64,000 bases of DNA from Elioraea rosea (GTDB lineage: Bacteria; Pseudomonadota; Alphaproteobacteria; Acetobacterales; Acetobacteraceae): positions 62,001 to 126,000 of the forward strand of contig NZ_VFAC01000003.1 in the NCBI RefSeq assembly GCF_007644105.1, in the 5' to 3' direction. The notes beneath the pieces are model-generated. The model did not search any database and had not been told where the DNA came from. It worked only from the letters and a program-made list of their open reading frames with translations. Each line of letters begins with the position of its first letter. Position 1 is the stretch's first letter. The position numbers were made by a program, and so were the translations under genes. Shown here piece after piece: positions 17,875 through 29,205 of the stretch.

Positions 17875-17976
17875 CAGCAGGGCGGCCAGGCCGGAACGCA
17901 GGAAGGGGAGGCGCGAGCCTCCCCTTCCGTTTCGGCGGTGGCGGCCGGACGCTTGCCGCGGCCGGCAGGTGCCGAG

Positions 17977-18828
17977 TCAGGCTGCCTTGCGCCGGCGCAC
18001 GACGCCGAGGCCGAGGAGGCCGGCGCCGAGCAGGGCGAGCGTGCCAGGCTCGGGAACCGGGGTCTCGCCGCCGCCAGGGTTGCACCCGGGCAGGTTCGGG
18101 TTCGTCTCGCAGGTGTCGATGATCTCCTGCAGCTTCGCTCGTGCGAACGCGTCGACGAAGATCTGCGTCGCCGTCGGATCGCTGCCGCCGAGACCGGTAA
18201 GGTTGAAGACCTGCCCACCATTGCCCGTCGCCAGACCGGCGTAGTCGCCGTTTGCGGCCGACCCACTGATCACCGCGTTCAGGAGCGCGTTGTTCGCCTT
18301 CAGCAGCGCGTCGACGCTCGCCTGCGTCGCGCCCGTGCCGCCCGCATCTGGCGCGCCGCCGATGCACAGAAAGGCCCGGCCCGAAATGCAGGCTTCGTTG
18401 TTGGAGCCGTCGTCGCTGACGATCACGATGTTCTTCAGCGAGTTGGGCCGGAAGCTCAGCGTGGGCGACTGGTTGAAGATGCCGTTCAGCGCGAAGGTGA
18501 TGGCACTGTAGCCGACTTCGGCAGTGCCACTCGTCTGCAGCCCTGTCGCGGCTGTTGCGAATGCGCTGGGGTTGGTGAAGTCGGTGATCAGCCGCGGTGC
18601 GATGGCGCTGTTGCCATAGCCGACGAGCGCGTAGGTCGCATCGACGCCGCCGGCCGACAGGATGGAGGCAAACAGGCCGATGTTGTTGCGCAGGTTCACC
18701 TGCTCTGTGCCCATGCTCCCCGACTCGTCGACAACGAACACGATATCGGTCCTGATCGCCGCGGAAGCGCCGGTCGCAAGGCTCATGGCCACCGCCACCG
18801 CGGCGGCAAACTTGATTGGGTTCTTCAC
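17977..18828 (-). CDS. VWA-domain protein with PEP-CTERM sorting signal
   Basis: Exported protein of about 283 residues. The GTG start at 18828 has GGAGGGGG upstream and gives the signal peptide VKNPIKFAAAVAVAMSLATG. A von Willebrand A domain follows at once, with the MIDAS motif VFVVDESGSMG and later VIVSDDGSNN. The C-terminus is a PEP-CTERM sorting tag: VPEPGTLALLGAGLLGLG followed by VRRRKAA. Such proteins are thought to be processed by an exosortase and delivered to the surface or exopolysaccharide. No exosortase gene is in this window. The 292 bases upstream, to 19120, hold no gene I can see. Confidence 0.88.
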   Translation of the reverse strand: MKNPIKFAAAVAVAMSLATGASAAIRTDIVFVVDESGSMGTEQVNLRNNIGLFASILSAGGVDATYALVGYGNSAIAPRLITDFTNPSAFATAATGLQTSGTAEVGYSAITFALNGIFNQSPTLSFRPNSLKNIVIVSDDGSNNEACISGRAFLCIGGAPDAGGTGATQASVDALLKANNALLNAVISGSAANGDYAGLATGNGGQVFNLTGLGGSDPTATQIFVDAFARAKLQEIIDTCETNPNLPGCNPGGGETPVPEPGTLALLGAGLLGLGVVRRRKAA

Positions 18829-19120
18829 TTTTCCCCCTCCCAATCGATGGTTGCACATCGTCGACCGAACAGAATGCAGGGCGACGGGCGCCATCAAACG
18901 CAGCAATGGGTATGCCATTGGCGGCAATGCGGCGCTGATGGCTCATCGGCGGGCATGCGCTGATCTGTCGTGTAAAGAATGGCGACACACGTCCTGGTAG
19001 TGTCGGTTTTGCATCGTTCCGGACCTATATCGCATTCCGATGCGTCCGGCGCGTGCGCGTATCGGCTCGGGGCGAGCATGCCGCTGCGGCAGCGAGGCGC
19101 CTCCGCTTGGTGCTCCGGCG

Positions 19121-19618
19121 CTACCGCAGCAGGACGGGAAGAAAACGCTCGGCCACGGCCGCGATCAGCGTGCCATCCGGCGCGTGCAGAAGCGCTGTCT
19201 GCACGAGCACGGCGCCAGCCATCGGCCCCTCGTCGGTCTCGCAGGTGACCGTGCGCCGGACCGGGGCGATGGGGGCGATGACGGCGCCGAACGGCTCGTC
19301 CGTGCGCTCAAGCCGGGCGCGCATGGCGGCGGGCAGGCGGGCGGGGAGGAAGAGGTTGTCGGCCTCGGCGAGCGCGATGTTGCCTCGGCCGAGCACGACG
19401 CGGCGGAAGGCCGCGCTGGCGGCCTCTTCCCCGAGCATCGCGGCGAGGGCAGGCGGCGCCGCGCCGCCGGAGCGGGCGAGCACGCGGATCGGCCCCGCGC
19501 CGATGCCAAGCGCCGCGCACCAGGCATAAAGCCCCGACGTCACCGAAGGGGCGGCGGCGAGGTGGGCGGCGAGCGCCCGGGCGGAGCGGACGCGGATCGT
19601 CCCGGCCAGATCGGTCAT
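19121..19618 (-). CDS. Chorismate-lyase-like (UbiC/DUF98-type) protein
   Basis: Protein of about 165 residues from MTDLAGTIRVRSARALAAHL. The middle carries FRRVVLGRGNIALAEADNLFLPARL, then LERTDEPFGAVI. This matches the pattern of chorismate pyruvate-lyase-like proteins, in which an SEADNWYVPARL block precedes the TDTPFG segment. True UbiC makes 4-hydroxybenzoate for ubiquinone, but the similarity is to the looser family and function is not proven. It is divergent from rplU, whose promoter lies in the shared 211-base gap. Confidence 0.6.
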   Translation of the reverse strand: MTDLAGTIRVRSARALAAHLAAAPSVTSGLYAWCAALGIGAGPIRVLARSGGAAPPALAAMLGEEAASAAFRRVVLGRGNIALAEADNLFLPARLPAAMRARLERTDEPFGAVIAPIAPVRRTVTCETDEGPMAGAVLVQTALLHAPDGTLIAAVAERFLPVLLR

Positions 19619-19704
19619 CGGGCCGGTTCGGTCATCGGCGGGGGGTGGTGCGTCGAGCCATGCGCCGGCACCATAGCCCGGCCCCAGGCCTGCGCCATAC
19701 GGCG

Positions 19705-19733
19705 TTGACTTCCCGGGCGCTGGAGCGTATCTC
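19705..19733 (+). promoter_or_regulatory. Likely sigma-70 promoter for rplU-rpmA
   Basis: TTGACT at 19705-19710 is separated by exactly 17 bases from TATCTC at 19728-19733. Transcription would start near 19740, leaving a leader of about 90 bases before the rplU ATG at 19830, room for the autoregulatory leader known for some L21 operons. The downstream intrinsic terminator at 20449 closes the unit. Confidence 0.55.
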
Positions 19734-19829
19734 GCCGCTTCCCGCGGCCGGCCCCTGGCCCCGCGGCAGGGTTTGTTTGCGTCCCGGCTGGCCACCCCGT
19801 CCGGGCCGCGTTTGGCAGGAACCGCACCG

Positions 19830-20141
19830 ATGTACGCCGTGATCCGCACTGGCGGGAAGCAGTATCGCGTCACTCCGAACGCCGTGCTGACCGTCGACAG
19901 CCTCGAGGCCGAGGCCGGCCAGACCGTGACCTTCACCGACGTGCTGATGCTCGCGCGTGACGGGGCGGTGACGCTCGGCGCGCCGACGATCGCCGGCGCC
20001 TCCGTGGCCGCGACCGTGCTCGAGCAGAAGCGCGGCGACAAGGTGATCGTGTTCAAGAAGCGGCGCCGGAAGAACTCCCGTCGCCGCCGTGGTTTCCGCA
20101 GCCACCTGACGGTGCTGCGGATCGGCGACATCCAGGGCTGA
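19830..20141 (+). CDS. rplU: 50S ribosomal protein L21
   Basis: Large-subunit ribosomal protein of 103 residues, standard length. It starts [20 protein letters not shown] and contains [22 protein letters not shown], then the basic [20 protein letters not shown] block that binds 23S rRNA. It is followed after ten bases by rpmA, the usual order. Start at 19830 follows AGGAACCGC. No oddities. Confidence 0.98.
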   Translation: MYAVIRTGGKQYRVTPNAVLTVDSLEAEAGQTVTFTDVLMLARDGAVTLGAPTIAGASVAATVLEQKRGDKVIVFKKRRRKNSRRRRGFRSHLTVLRIGDIQG

Positions 20142-20151
20142 GGAGGAACCG

Positions 20152-20421
20152 ATGGCACACAAGAAGGCAGGCGGTTCGTCCCGCAACGGGCGCGACAGCG
20201 CGGGCAAGCGCCTCGGCGTGAAGCTGTTCGGCGGGCAGACGGCGATCGCGGGCAACATCATCGTCCGCCAGCGCGGAACGAAGATGAAGCCTGGCGTGAA
20301 CGTCGGCGTCGGCCGTGACCACACGCTGTTCGCCCTGGTGGACGGCAAGGTGCGGTTCGAGCGCAAGGGCGAGGACCGCGTGCACGTGAACGTGGACCCG
20401 CTGCCGGCCGCTGCGGAATAG
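20152..20421 (+). CDS. rpmA: 50S ribosomal protein L27
   Basis: Ribosomal protein of 89 residues whose N-terminus reaches the peptidyl-transferase centre. It begins [20 protein letters not shown] with no extra leader, so no Firmicutes-type cleavage is implied. The core [21 protein letters not shown] and the [20 protein letters not shown] block are canonical. Ribosome site GAGGAACC precedes the start. A strong terminator follows 27 bases after its stop. Confidence 0.98.
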   Translation: MAHKKAGGSSRNGRDSAGKRLGVKLFGGQTAIAGNIIVRQRGTKMKPGVNVGVGRDHTLFALVDGKVRFERKGEDRVHVNVDPLPAAAE

Positions 20422-20448
20422 TCTCGCGCGGCCCTGACACGCGTGCGT

Positions 20449-22615
<2,167 letters not shown>

Positions 22616-22744
22616 TCTGCACGCGATGGTAGGCAGAGGCGCCGTCTTCCATCATTAATCAACGCGCTACACTGCCCTTACCGGCTCAGAAACACTCTTC
22701 CCCTAGGGTGGTCCGAACGTGCCTTGCGGCTCGCGGAGGTGTCT

Positions 22745-23872
22745 TTGCGTGTTTTGACGGTGTTTGGAACCCGGCCCGAGGCGATCAAGCTCGCCCCGGT
22801 CGTGCTCGCCTTCCAGCGTGAGGCATCGGTCCAGCACGTTCTGTGCGTCACCGGCCAGCACCGCCAGATGCTCGACCAGGTGCTCGCGGTGTTCCGCCTC
22901 ACGCCGGACCATGACCTGGCGATCATGAAGCCCGGACAGGACCTGACGCATGTGACGATGGCGGTGCTCGAGGGCCTCGGCGCGGTGATCGAGGCCGAGA
23001 AGCCTGACTGGGTGATCGTGCAGGGCGACACCACCACGGCCTTCGCCGCCTCGCTCACCGCCTTCTATCGCCGCGTGAAGGTCGCCCATGTCGAGGCCGG
23101 CCTGCGCACGGGCAACATCTACTCGCCGTGGCCCGAGGAGATGAACCGCAGGCTCACCGGCCAGATCGCGACGCTGCACTTCCCCCCCACCGAGGCGGCG
23201 GCGGCCAATCTCGCGCGCGAGGGGGTGCCGGCCTCGCGGGTGCTTGTCACAGGCAACACGGTGATCGATGCGCTGCACGCGGTGTGCGCGCGGCTCGATA
23301 CGGATGACGCGCTTCGCGGAGAGCTCGATGCGCTGTTTGGCTGGCGCGACCGCTCGAAGCGCCTCGTTCTCGTCACCGGCCACCGGCGCGAGAACTTCGA
23401 GGGCGGGCTGGAGCGCGTGTGCCGCGCGCTCGCCACGCTCTCCCGTCGCGGCGATGTCGAGATCGTCTACCCGGTTCACCTGAACCCCGAGGTGCAGCGA
23501 ACCGCCCGCGCCGTGCTTGCCGACAGCCCCGCCGTGCACCTGATCGCGCCGCTCGACTACCTCCCCTTCGTTCACCTGATGCGGCAGGCCGATCTGATCG
23601 TGACGGATTCGGGCGGCATCCAGGAGGAGGCGCCGGGCCTCGGCAAACCCGTTCTCGTCACCCGCGACACGACCGAACGGCCGGAGGCGATCGCTGCAGG
23701 CACGGCGCGGCTCGTCGGCACCGACGAGGCAGGGCTCGTCGCCGCCGCGACCGAGCTTCTCGATGACCGTGCCGCCTACGAGGCGATGGCGAAGGCGGCC
23801 AATCCGTTCGGCGACGGCAAGGCCGCCGAGCGTATCGTTGCGCGCATGATCCTGGAGGGACGGGGCACGTGA
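22745..23872 (+). CDS. wecB: UDP-N-acetylglucosamine 2-epimerase (non-hydrolysing)
   Basis: Converts UDP-GlcNAc to UDP-ManNAc for surface polysaccharide. About 375 residues. The TTG at 22745 gives the canonical opening MRVLTVFGTRPEAIKLAP and has GGAGGT four bases upstream; the earlier TTG at 22724 and GTG at 22739 lack such a site. Motifs include VQGDTTTAFAASL, HVEAGLRTGN, PWPEEMNRRLTGQIA, TGHRRENFEGGLERVC, and DSGGIQEEAPGLGKPVLVTRDTTERPE in the C-terminal half. The next gene overlaps the stop (GTGA), giving a wecBC pair. Confidence 0.95.
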   Translation: MRVLTVFGTRPEAIKLAPVVLAFQREASVQHVLCVTGQHRQMLDQVLAVFRLTPDHDLAIMKPGQDLTHVTMAVLEGLGAVIEAEKPDWVIVQGDTTTAFAASLTAFYRRVKVAHVEAGLRTGNIYSPWPEEMNRRLTGQIATLHFPPTEAAAANLAREGVPASRVLVTGNTVIDALHAVCARLDTDDALRGELDALFGWRDRSKRLVLVTGHRRENFEGGLERVCRALATLSRRGDVEIVYPVHLNPEVQRTARAVLADSPAVHLIAPLDYLPFVHLMRQADLIVTDSGGIQEEAPGLGKPVLVTRDTTERPEAIAAGTARLVGTDEAGLVAAATELLDDRAAYEAMAKAANPFGDGKAAERIVARMILEGRGT

Positions 23873-25110
23873 ATCGTTTCAGCCGCATCAGCGTCATCGG
23901 CATGGGCTATATCGGCCTTCCCACCTCGGCCGTCTTCGCCGACAACGGCGTCGATGTCATCGGCGTGGACGTCAACCCGAGCGCGGTCGACAGCATCAAT
24001 CGCGGGGAGCCGCACATCGTCGAGCCGGAGCTCGACGTCCTGCTCCGCAAGGTGGTGCAGGCAGGCAAGCTTCGCGCGACGATGACGCCCGAGCCGGCCG
24101 ATGCCTTCATCCTCGCCGTGCCCACGCCCTTCCGGGGCGATCATGAACCGGACCTCTCCTATATCGAGGCGGCGGCGAAGGCGATCGCGCCGGTGCTCGA
24201 GAAGGGCAACCTCGTCATCCTCGAATCGACCTCGCCGATCGGCACGTCCGAGCAGCTTTCGCGGTGGCTCGCCGCGCACCGGGCGGACCTCACCTTCCCG
24301 CACCAGGCGGGTGAGCTCTCCGACATCCGCATCGCCCACTGCCCGGAGCGCGTTCTGCCGGGACAGATCCTGCGCGAGGTTGTGCAGAACGACCGCATCA
24401 TCGGCGGGCTCACCCGCAAATGCGCCCAGGCTGCCACCGCGCTCTACCGCATCTTCGTCAAGGGCCAGATCCACCTGACGAATGCGCGCACCGCGGAGAT
24501 GGCGAAGCTCACCGAGAACGCGTTCCGCGACGTCAACATCGCCTTCGCCAACGAGCTCAGCCTGATCTGCGACAAGCTGCGCATCAACGTGTGGGAGCTG
24601 ATCCGGCTCGCCAACCAGCACCCGCGGGTCAATATCCTCAACCCAGGTCCCGGCGTTGGCGGGCACTGCATCGCGGTCGATCCCTGGTTCATCGTGGCAG
24701 CGGACCGGGAGAACAGCCGGCTGATCCGCACCGCGCGCGAGGTGAACGACGCGAAGCCTCATTTCGTTGTCGAGAAGGTCCGCGCGCACGCGGCGAAACT
24801 GAAGGAGCCGGTGATCGCCTGCCTCGGCCTCTCCTACAAGGCCAACGTCGATGATCTCCGCGAGAGCCCCGCGCTCGACATCGTCGCCGAGCTTGCGCGC
24901 CAGAAGGTCGGCGAGATCCTGGTCGTCGAGCCGCACATCAACGCTCTGCCGAAGGACCTCGCCGAGCTTGGCCTCGCGCTCGCCGATTTCGACCAGGCGA
25001 CCGAGAAGGCGAACATCCTCGTCCTCCTGGTCGATCATGCCTCGTTCCTCACCGTCGACCATGACGTGGTGAAGGACAAGATCGTCGTCGACACGCGCGG
25101 CGCCTGGTGA
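23869..25110 (+). CDS. wecC: UDP-N-acetyl-D-mannosamine dehydrogenase
   Basis: NAD+-dependent four-electron oxidation of UDP-ManNAc to UDP-ManNAcA; 413 residues. The Rossmann motif is VIGMGYIGLPTSAVFA near residue 10. The middle has TPFRGDHEPDLSYIEAA, ESTSPIGT, and MAKLTENAFRDVNIAFANEL with the catalytic lysine. The catalytic cysteine lies in GPGVGGHCIAVDPWF around residue 263. The UDP-binding domain follows (GLSYKANVDDLRESPALDIV). GTG start overlaps wecB. Together they feed an acidic amino sugar to the next gene or to an unlinked polysaccharide machine. Confidence 0.95.
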   Translation: MNRFSRISVIGMGYIGLPTSAVFADNGVDVIGVDVNPSAVDSINRGEPHIVEPELDVLLRKVVQAGKLRATMTPEPADAFILAVPTPFRGDHEPDLSYIEAAAKAIAPVLEKGNLVILESTSPIGTSEQLSRWLAAHRADLTFPHQAGELSDIRIAHCPERVLPGQILREVVQNDRIIGGLTRKCAQAATALYRIFVKGQIHLTNARTAEMAKLTENAFRDVNIAFANELSLICDKLRINVWELIRLANQHPRVNILNPGPGVGGHCIAVDPWFIVAADRENSRLIRTAREVNDAKPHFVVEKVRAHAAKLKEPVIACLGLSYKANVDDLRESPALDIVAELARQKVGEILVVEPHINALPKDLAELGLALADFDQATEKANILVLLVDHASFLTVDHDVVKDKIVVDTRGAW

Positions 25111-25126
25111 GCCCTCGGATCGTCCG

Positions 25127-26332
25127 ATGAAGGTCCTGCACGTCCTCGACCATGGCCCTCCCCTGCAGTCGGGTTATGTCTCCCGCTCGCTCGGCATCAT
25201 CCGCGAACAGCGCAGGCTCGGCTGGGAGACGGTCCATCTCGTCTCGCCGCGCCAGCAGAAGGGAACCGGCGCGGAGGAGGCGGCGGGCCTCGTGTTCCAC
25301 CGAACGCCCGCGCCGTCGGGCCTGCTCTCGCGCCTGCCTGTGCTCGACTACATCGCCGAGATGCGCGCCACGGAGGCGCGGATCCTCGATCTTGCGCGGG
25401 CGGAACGGCCCGACATCATCCACGCGCACTCGCCTGCGCTGAACGGTCTGCCGGCCACGCGTGCCGGCAGGAGCGTCGGCATCCCAGTGGTCTACGAGGT
25501 GCGCGCCTTCTGGGAGGATGCCGCGGCCGATCTCGGGCGGCTGAAGGAGGGCGATCTTCGCTACCGTCTCACGCGCGGGCTGGAGACGCATGTGCTGCGC
25601 CGCGCCGATGCGGTGACCACGCTGTGCCAGGGCACGCGCGACGACATCGTCGCACGCGGCATTCCCGCGGAGAAGGTGACGATCATCCCCAACGCCGTGG
25701 ACGTGTCGGGCTTCTCGACGGAGCGGCTGCCCCTCAACCCGTTGCGCGCCGAGTTCGGGCTCGAGGGCAAGGCGGTGCTCGGCTTCATCGGCTCGTTCTA
25801 CAGCTACGAGGGGCTGTCGCTTCTCGTCGAGGCGCTGCCTGCGATCGTCGCGGCCGTGCCCGATGTGCGGCTCCTTCTCGTCGGCGGCGGCAACGAAGCC
25901 GAGGCGCTGAAGGCCCGAATCGGCGAACTCGACCTTGCCGGCCATGTCGTCATGCCCGGCCGCGTTCCCTTCTCCGAAGTCGGCCGCTACTACGACCTTG
26001 TCGACGTCTTCGTCTATCCGCGGCTGAAGATGCGTCTGACCGACCTGGTCACCCCGCTGAAGCCGATCGAGGCGATGGCAAGCGGGCGCATCGTCGTCGC
26101 ATCGGATGTCGGAGGGCACCGCGAGATCGTGACGGACCGTGAAACGGGCTTCCTGTTTCCCGCGGGCAACCGTGACGCGCTTGCCGCCACAGTCGTCGAG
26201 GTGCTCGGTGCGCGCGAGGCCTGGCCTGCGATCGCGGCAGCCGGCCGGTCCTATGTCGAGCGCGAGAGAAGCTGGGAAGCCTCCTGCGCCCGCTACGTGC
26301 CAGTGTTCGCCAGGCTCACCCGCAGGGCCTGA
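25127..26332 (+). CDS. Group 4 glycosyltransferase, exosortase-associated type
   Basis: GT-B glycosyltransferase of 401 residues. The opening MKVLHVLDHGPPLQSGYVSRS and REQRRLGWETVHLVSPRQQK closely recall the family described as PEP-CTERM/exosortase A-associated glycosyltransferase (Daro_2409 type); I recall that family's sequence and cannot search it here. The C-terminal half has the donor-site pattern FIGSFYSYEGLSLLVEAL, LLLVGGGNEAEALKA, then LTDLVTPLKPIEAMASGRIVVASDVGGHREIV with the conserved glutamate. It follows wecBC by 16 bases. With two PEP-CTERM-type proteins nearby, a link to surface sorting is likely but inferred. Confidence 0.85.
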   Translation: MKVLHVLDHGPPLQSGYVSRSLGIIREQRRLGWETVHLVSPRQQKGTGAEEAAGLVFHRTPAPSGLLSRLPVLDYIAEMRATEARILDLARAERPDIIHAHSPALNGLPATRAGRSVGIPVVYEVRAFWEDAAADLGRLKEGDLRYRLTRGLETHVLRRADAVTTLCQGTRDDIVARGIPAEKVTIIPNAVDVSGFSTERLPLNPLRAEFGLEGKAVLGFIGSFYSYEGLSLLVEALPAIVAAVPDVRLLLVGGGNEAEALKARIGELDLAGHVVMPGRVPFSEVGRYYDLVDVFVYPRLKMRLTDLVTPLKPIEAMASGRIVVASDVGGHREIVTDRETGFLFPAGNRDALAATVVEVLGAREAWPAIAAAGRSYVERERSWEASCARYVPVFARLTRRA

Positions 26333-26344
26333 GGCAGGCCAGCG

Positions 26345-26827
26345 TCACGCCGGAGCGGCCTCGGGGTTCAGCTTCCAGATCGTGTAGTTGAGCATGCCGG
26401 CGAAGCTCACCCAGGCGAGGTAGGGCAGCAGCAGCAGCGCGGCGGTGGAGCTGATCGGCGCGAACAGGATGATGCAGACGACGATCGATGCCCAGAGAAG
26501 GGTGAGCTCGTAAAAGGCGAGATCGAGCCGCTTCACGCCGAAGAAGATCGGTGACCAGAGCCCGTTGAGCAGAAGCTGCGCGACATAGGCCACGAACGGC
26601 AGGGCCGCGCCGCTGAAGCCACGCTCGCGCCAAACCAGCCAGCCCGACACGGCGATCATGATGTAGAGGACGGTCCAGGCAGGCGGGAACAGCCAGTCGG
26701 GCGGGTTCCATGACGGCTTGCGCAGCGCCCTGTACCAGGCATCCGGCCGGAACACCGCCGCCGTGGTCGCGACGACGAAGCACGCGACCAGGAACCCGGC
26801 CAGCACGAGGATCGATGTGACATCCAT
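26345..26827 (-). CDS. TspO/MBR-family membrane protein
   Basis: Five-helix integral membrane protein of 160 residues, in the tryptophan-rich sensory protein/benzodiazepine receptor family, which binds porphyrins. Typical motifs are WYRALRKPSWNPPDWLFPPAWTVLYIMI, then LLLNGLWSPIFFG, and the C-terminal LLPYLAWVSFAGMLNYTIWKLN. It is convergent with the glycosyltransferase gene, only 12 bases between stops. No partner is obvious. In alphaproteobacteria TspO modulates tetrapyrrole-dependent regulation; that role here is only family knowledge. Confidence 0.93.
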   Translation of the reverse strand: MDVTSILVLAGFLVACFVVATTAAVFRPDAWYRALRKPSWNPPDWLFPPAWTVLYIMIAVSGWLVWRERGFSGAALPFVAYVAQLLLNGLWSPIFFGVKRLDLAFYELTLLWASIVVCIILFAPISSTAALLLLPYLAWVSFAGMLNYTIWKLNPEAAPA

Positions 26828-26897
26828 GGCCGGAGCCTAACGTGCCCGCGCCGCGAAGGGTTGCGAAAAAGCGGCCCCCGCGATGGCGCGACACCAT

Positions 26898-28334
26898 TCA
26901 GCCGGCCGGGTCGAACCCGTTCGCCACCACGCCGCGCGGCGCGGTGAGCGGATAGGGGCCGCGGGCGAGGAACCGGCCGGAACCGGGCTCGGCCTGCACC
27001 GTCCCGCCCTGCATCACCACCTCGCCGCGCCGGATCGTCGCGACCGGCCAGCCGGTCACCTCGATGCCTTCGTAGGGCGTGTAGTCGATCGCGTGCTGCA
27101 TCAGCGCGTTCGTCAGCGTCACCTGCTTCTTCGGATCCCACACCACGAGATCCGCGTCTGCGCCGATGGCGATGCGGCCCTTGCCGGAGAGGCCGAAGAG
27201 GTTCGCAGGGTTCGTTGCGGTGAGCGCGACGAACTCGTTCGGCGTGATCCGCCCCTTCGAGACGCCTTCGCTGAACACGATCGGCAGGCGCGCGGCAAGG
27301 CCGGGGATGCCGTTCGGGATGTCGCGGAACGGCACGTCGCGCCCGTTCTGGCCCTTGCCCTTCGATCCCTCGTAGCTGAAGCCGCAATGATCGGAGCTGA
27401 TCACGTCGAGCACGCCGCGACGGATCATGCCCCACATCCGCTCATGCTCCGCAGCCTCGCGGGGCGCGGGGCTGCACATGAACTTCGCGCCCTCGAAGCC
27501 GGGCCAGTCCATGTGCCCGTCGGTCAACGCCAGGTATTGCGGGCAGGTCTCGCCCCATACCTTGAGGCCGCGTGCCTTGGCGCGGGCGATCTCCTCCGCC
27601 ACCTCGGCGGAGGAGACGTGGAACACCTGGATCGGCGTGTCGATGAGCTCGGCGAGCGCGATGGCGCGGTAGGTCGCCTCGCGCTCGACCACAGCGGGGC
27701 GCGACCATGCGTGATACTTCGGCGCCGTGTGGCCGGCAGCGATCAGCGCCTCCGTCATGAACCCGATCGCCGCGTAGTTCTCGCAATGCACGGTGACGAA
27801 CGCGCCGAGGCGCTTGGCGGCCGCGAGCACGCGCAGCACCTCGCGGTCGTCCACGTGAAGCGGGTCGTAGGTCATGAAGATCTTGAAGCTGCGGATGCCG
27901 GACGCGACGATGCCGGGAAGTTCCTTCAGCACGGCGTCCGTCGGGTCGGTCACGATCTGGTGGAAGGAGTAGTCGAGCATCGCCGAGCGGGCGCGCCGGC
28001 GATATTCGTCGAGCGTCGGGCCGATCGGGTGTCCCTTGAACTGGCTTGCGAAGCAGATCGCGCTGGTCGTGCCGCCGGCGAAGGCGGAGGCCGAGGCGGT
28101 GGCGAAGCTGTCCTCGTGCACCGTGCCGTTGGCCTCGAGCTGCTCGATGTGGCAGTGGGTGTCGACGCCGCCAGGCATCACCAGAAGCCCTTCGGCCTCG
28201 ATGCTTCGGCCCGAGGCCGGGAGGCTCTCGGCGATGGCGACGATGCGGCCCCCGCGAACGCCGATGTCGGCGCGCATCGTATCCGATGCCGTGACGATCG
28301 TTCCCCCGCGCACCACGAGGTCATGGTCGGACAT
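26898..28334 (-). CDS. Dihydropyrimidinase/hydantoinase-family amidohydrolase
   Basis: Cyclic amidohydrolase of about 478 residues, hydrolysing dihydropyrimidines or hydantoins to N-carbamoyl products. Start at 28334 (MSDHDLVVRGGTIVTASD) has GGGAGGGAG upstream. Metal-centre residues are visible: GGVDTHCHIEQ, the lysine for carbamylation in SFKIFMTYD, and HCENYAAIGF. IQVFHVSSAEVAEEI and VISSDHCGFSYEG follow, with the catalytic Asp in SSDH. The family usually ends near LFGLSGKGRIAIGADADLVVWDP plus a small beta-sandwich, as here. It is divergent from the racemase-family gene at 28474. Confidence 0.9.
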   Translation of the reverse strand: MSDHDLVVRGGTIVTASDTMRADIGVRGGRIVAIAESLPASGRSIEAEGLLVMPGGVDTHCHIEQLEANGTVHEDSFATASASAFAGGTTSAICFASQFKGHPIGPTLDEYRRRARSAMLDYSFHQIVTDPTDAVLKELPGIVASGIRSFKIFMTYDPLHVDDREVLRVLAAAKRLGAFVTVHCENYAAIGFMTEALIAAGHTAPKYHAWSRPAVVEREATYRAIALAELIDTPIQVFHVSSAEVAEEIARAKARGLKVWGETCPQYLALTDGHMDWPGFEGAKFMCSPAPREAAEHERMWGMIRRGVLDVISSDHCGFSYEGSKGKGQNGRDVPFRDIPNGIPGLAARLPIVFSEGVSKGRITPNEFVALTATNPANLFGLSGKGRIAIGADADLVVWDPKKQVTLTNALMQHAIDYTPYEGIEVTGWPVATIRRGEVVMQGGTVQAEPGSGRFLARGPYPLTAPRGVVANGFDPAG

Positions 28335-28473
28335 GCTTTCTCCCTCCCTAGCCGATGCGCGCCAGCCTAGCCGTGGCGCCTCGCAGCCGCTACGGGGCGA
28401 CTTTGCGCGGGGCGCCCCCGGGGAGGAAGTGCGGGGGCTTGCGCGGCGGGCCCGTTGCAGCAACGCTCCGGCG

Positions 28474-29199
28474 ATGGACCCGCTCCGCATCGGCATGCTC
28501 GTGCCGTCCTCGAACACGGTGGCAGAGCCCTACACCCAGGCGATGCTCGCCGGCACGCCGCACATCACGCTCCATGTCGCGCGCTTCCGCGTCACCCGGC
28601 TCGACCGGTCCGACGCCGCGCTCGCGCAGTTCACCGCCGAGCCGCTTCTCGCCGCCGCCTCGCTCCTGGCCGACGCGAAGCCGCACGCGATCTGCCTGAA
28701 CGCCACCTCCTCCTGCTACACCGGGCTTGGGGGAGACCGCGCACTCGTCACCACGCTTGCGGAGGCGACGGGCATTCCCGGCGCGACGGCGATGCTCGGG
28801 CTCGAGGCGCTGCTCAGGCGCATCGGCGCGCGGCGCATCGGGCTGGTCACGCCTTTCCTGCACGACGTGCAGGAGGCGACGCTCGAGGTGCTGCGCGGCG
28901 AGGGCTGGCCAATCGTTGCCGAGCGGCACCTGAACGACCCGGGAAACTACTCCTTCGCCGAATGGCCGGACGAGCGCGTGGCCGAGCTTGCGCGCGAGGT
29001 CGCGGCAGAGGGTGTGGATTGCATCGCCATCGTGTCGACGAACCTGCGCGGCGGCAAGGTCGCGCCCCTGCTCGAGCGCGAGCTCGGCCTGCCCGTGCTC
29101 GACACGGTCGCCACCGCGCTCTGGGCAGCGATCGTCGCCGCAGGCGGTGACCCGCGCGCGATCAGGGGCTGGGGCCGCGCCTTCGACGAGGGGGGCTGA
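28474..29199 (+). CDS. Asp/Glu-racemase-superfamily protein (maleate isomerase/AMDase-like)
   Basis: Protein of about 241 residues beginning MDPLRIGMLVPSSNTVAEP, the opening of maleate cis-trans isomerases and arylmalonate decarboxylases. Two pseudo-symmetric halves are seen, with LNATSSCYTGLGGD near residue 75 and IVSTNLRGG near residue 190. In family members a cysteine precedes the threonine in each half; here those positions read Ala and Ser by my hand alignment, while another cysteine lies a few residues later in the first half. The chemistry is therefore uncertain. It stands divergent from the hydantoinase and could act on its substrate or product, for example as a racemase. Start chosen from homology; ribosome site is weak. 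Confidence 0.72.
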   Translation: MDPLRIGMLVPSSNTVAEPYTQAMLAGTPHITLHVARFRVTRLDRSDAALAQFTAEPLLAAASLLADAKPHAICLNATSSCYTGLGGDRALVTTLAEATGIPGATAMLGLEALLRRIGARRIGLVTPFLHDVQEATLEVLRGEGWPIVAERHLNDPGNYSFAEWPDERVAELAREVAAEGVDCIAIVSTNLRGGKVAPLLERELGLPVLDTVATALWAAIVAAGGDPRAIRGWGRAFDEGG

Positions 29200-29205
29200 G
29201 CCGCC

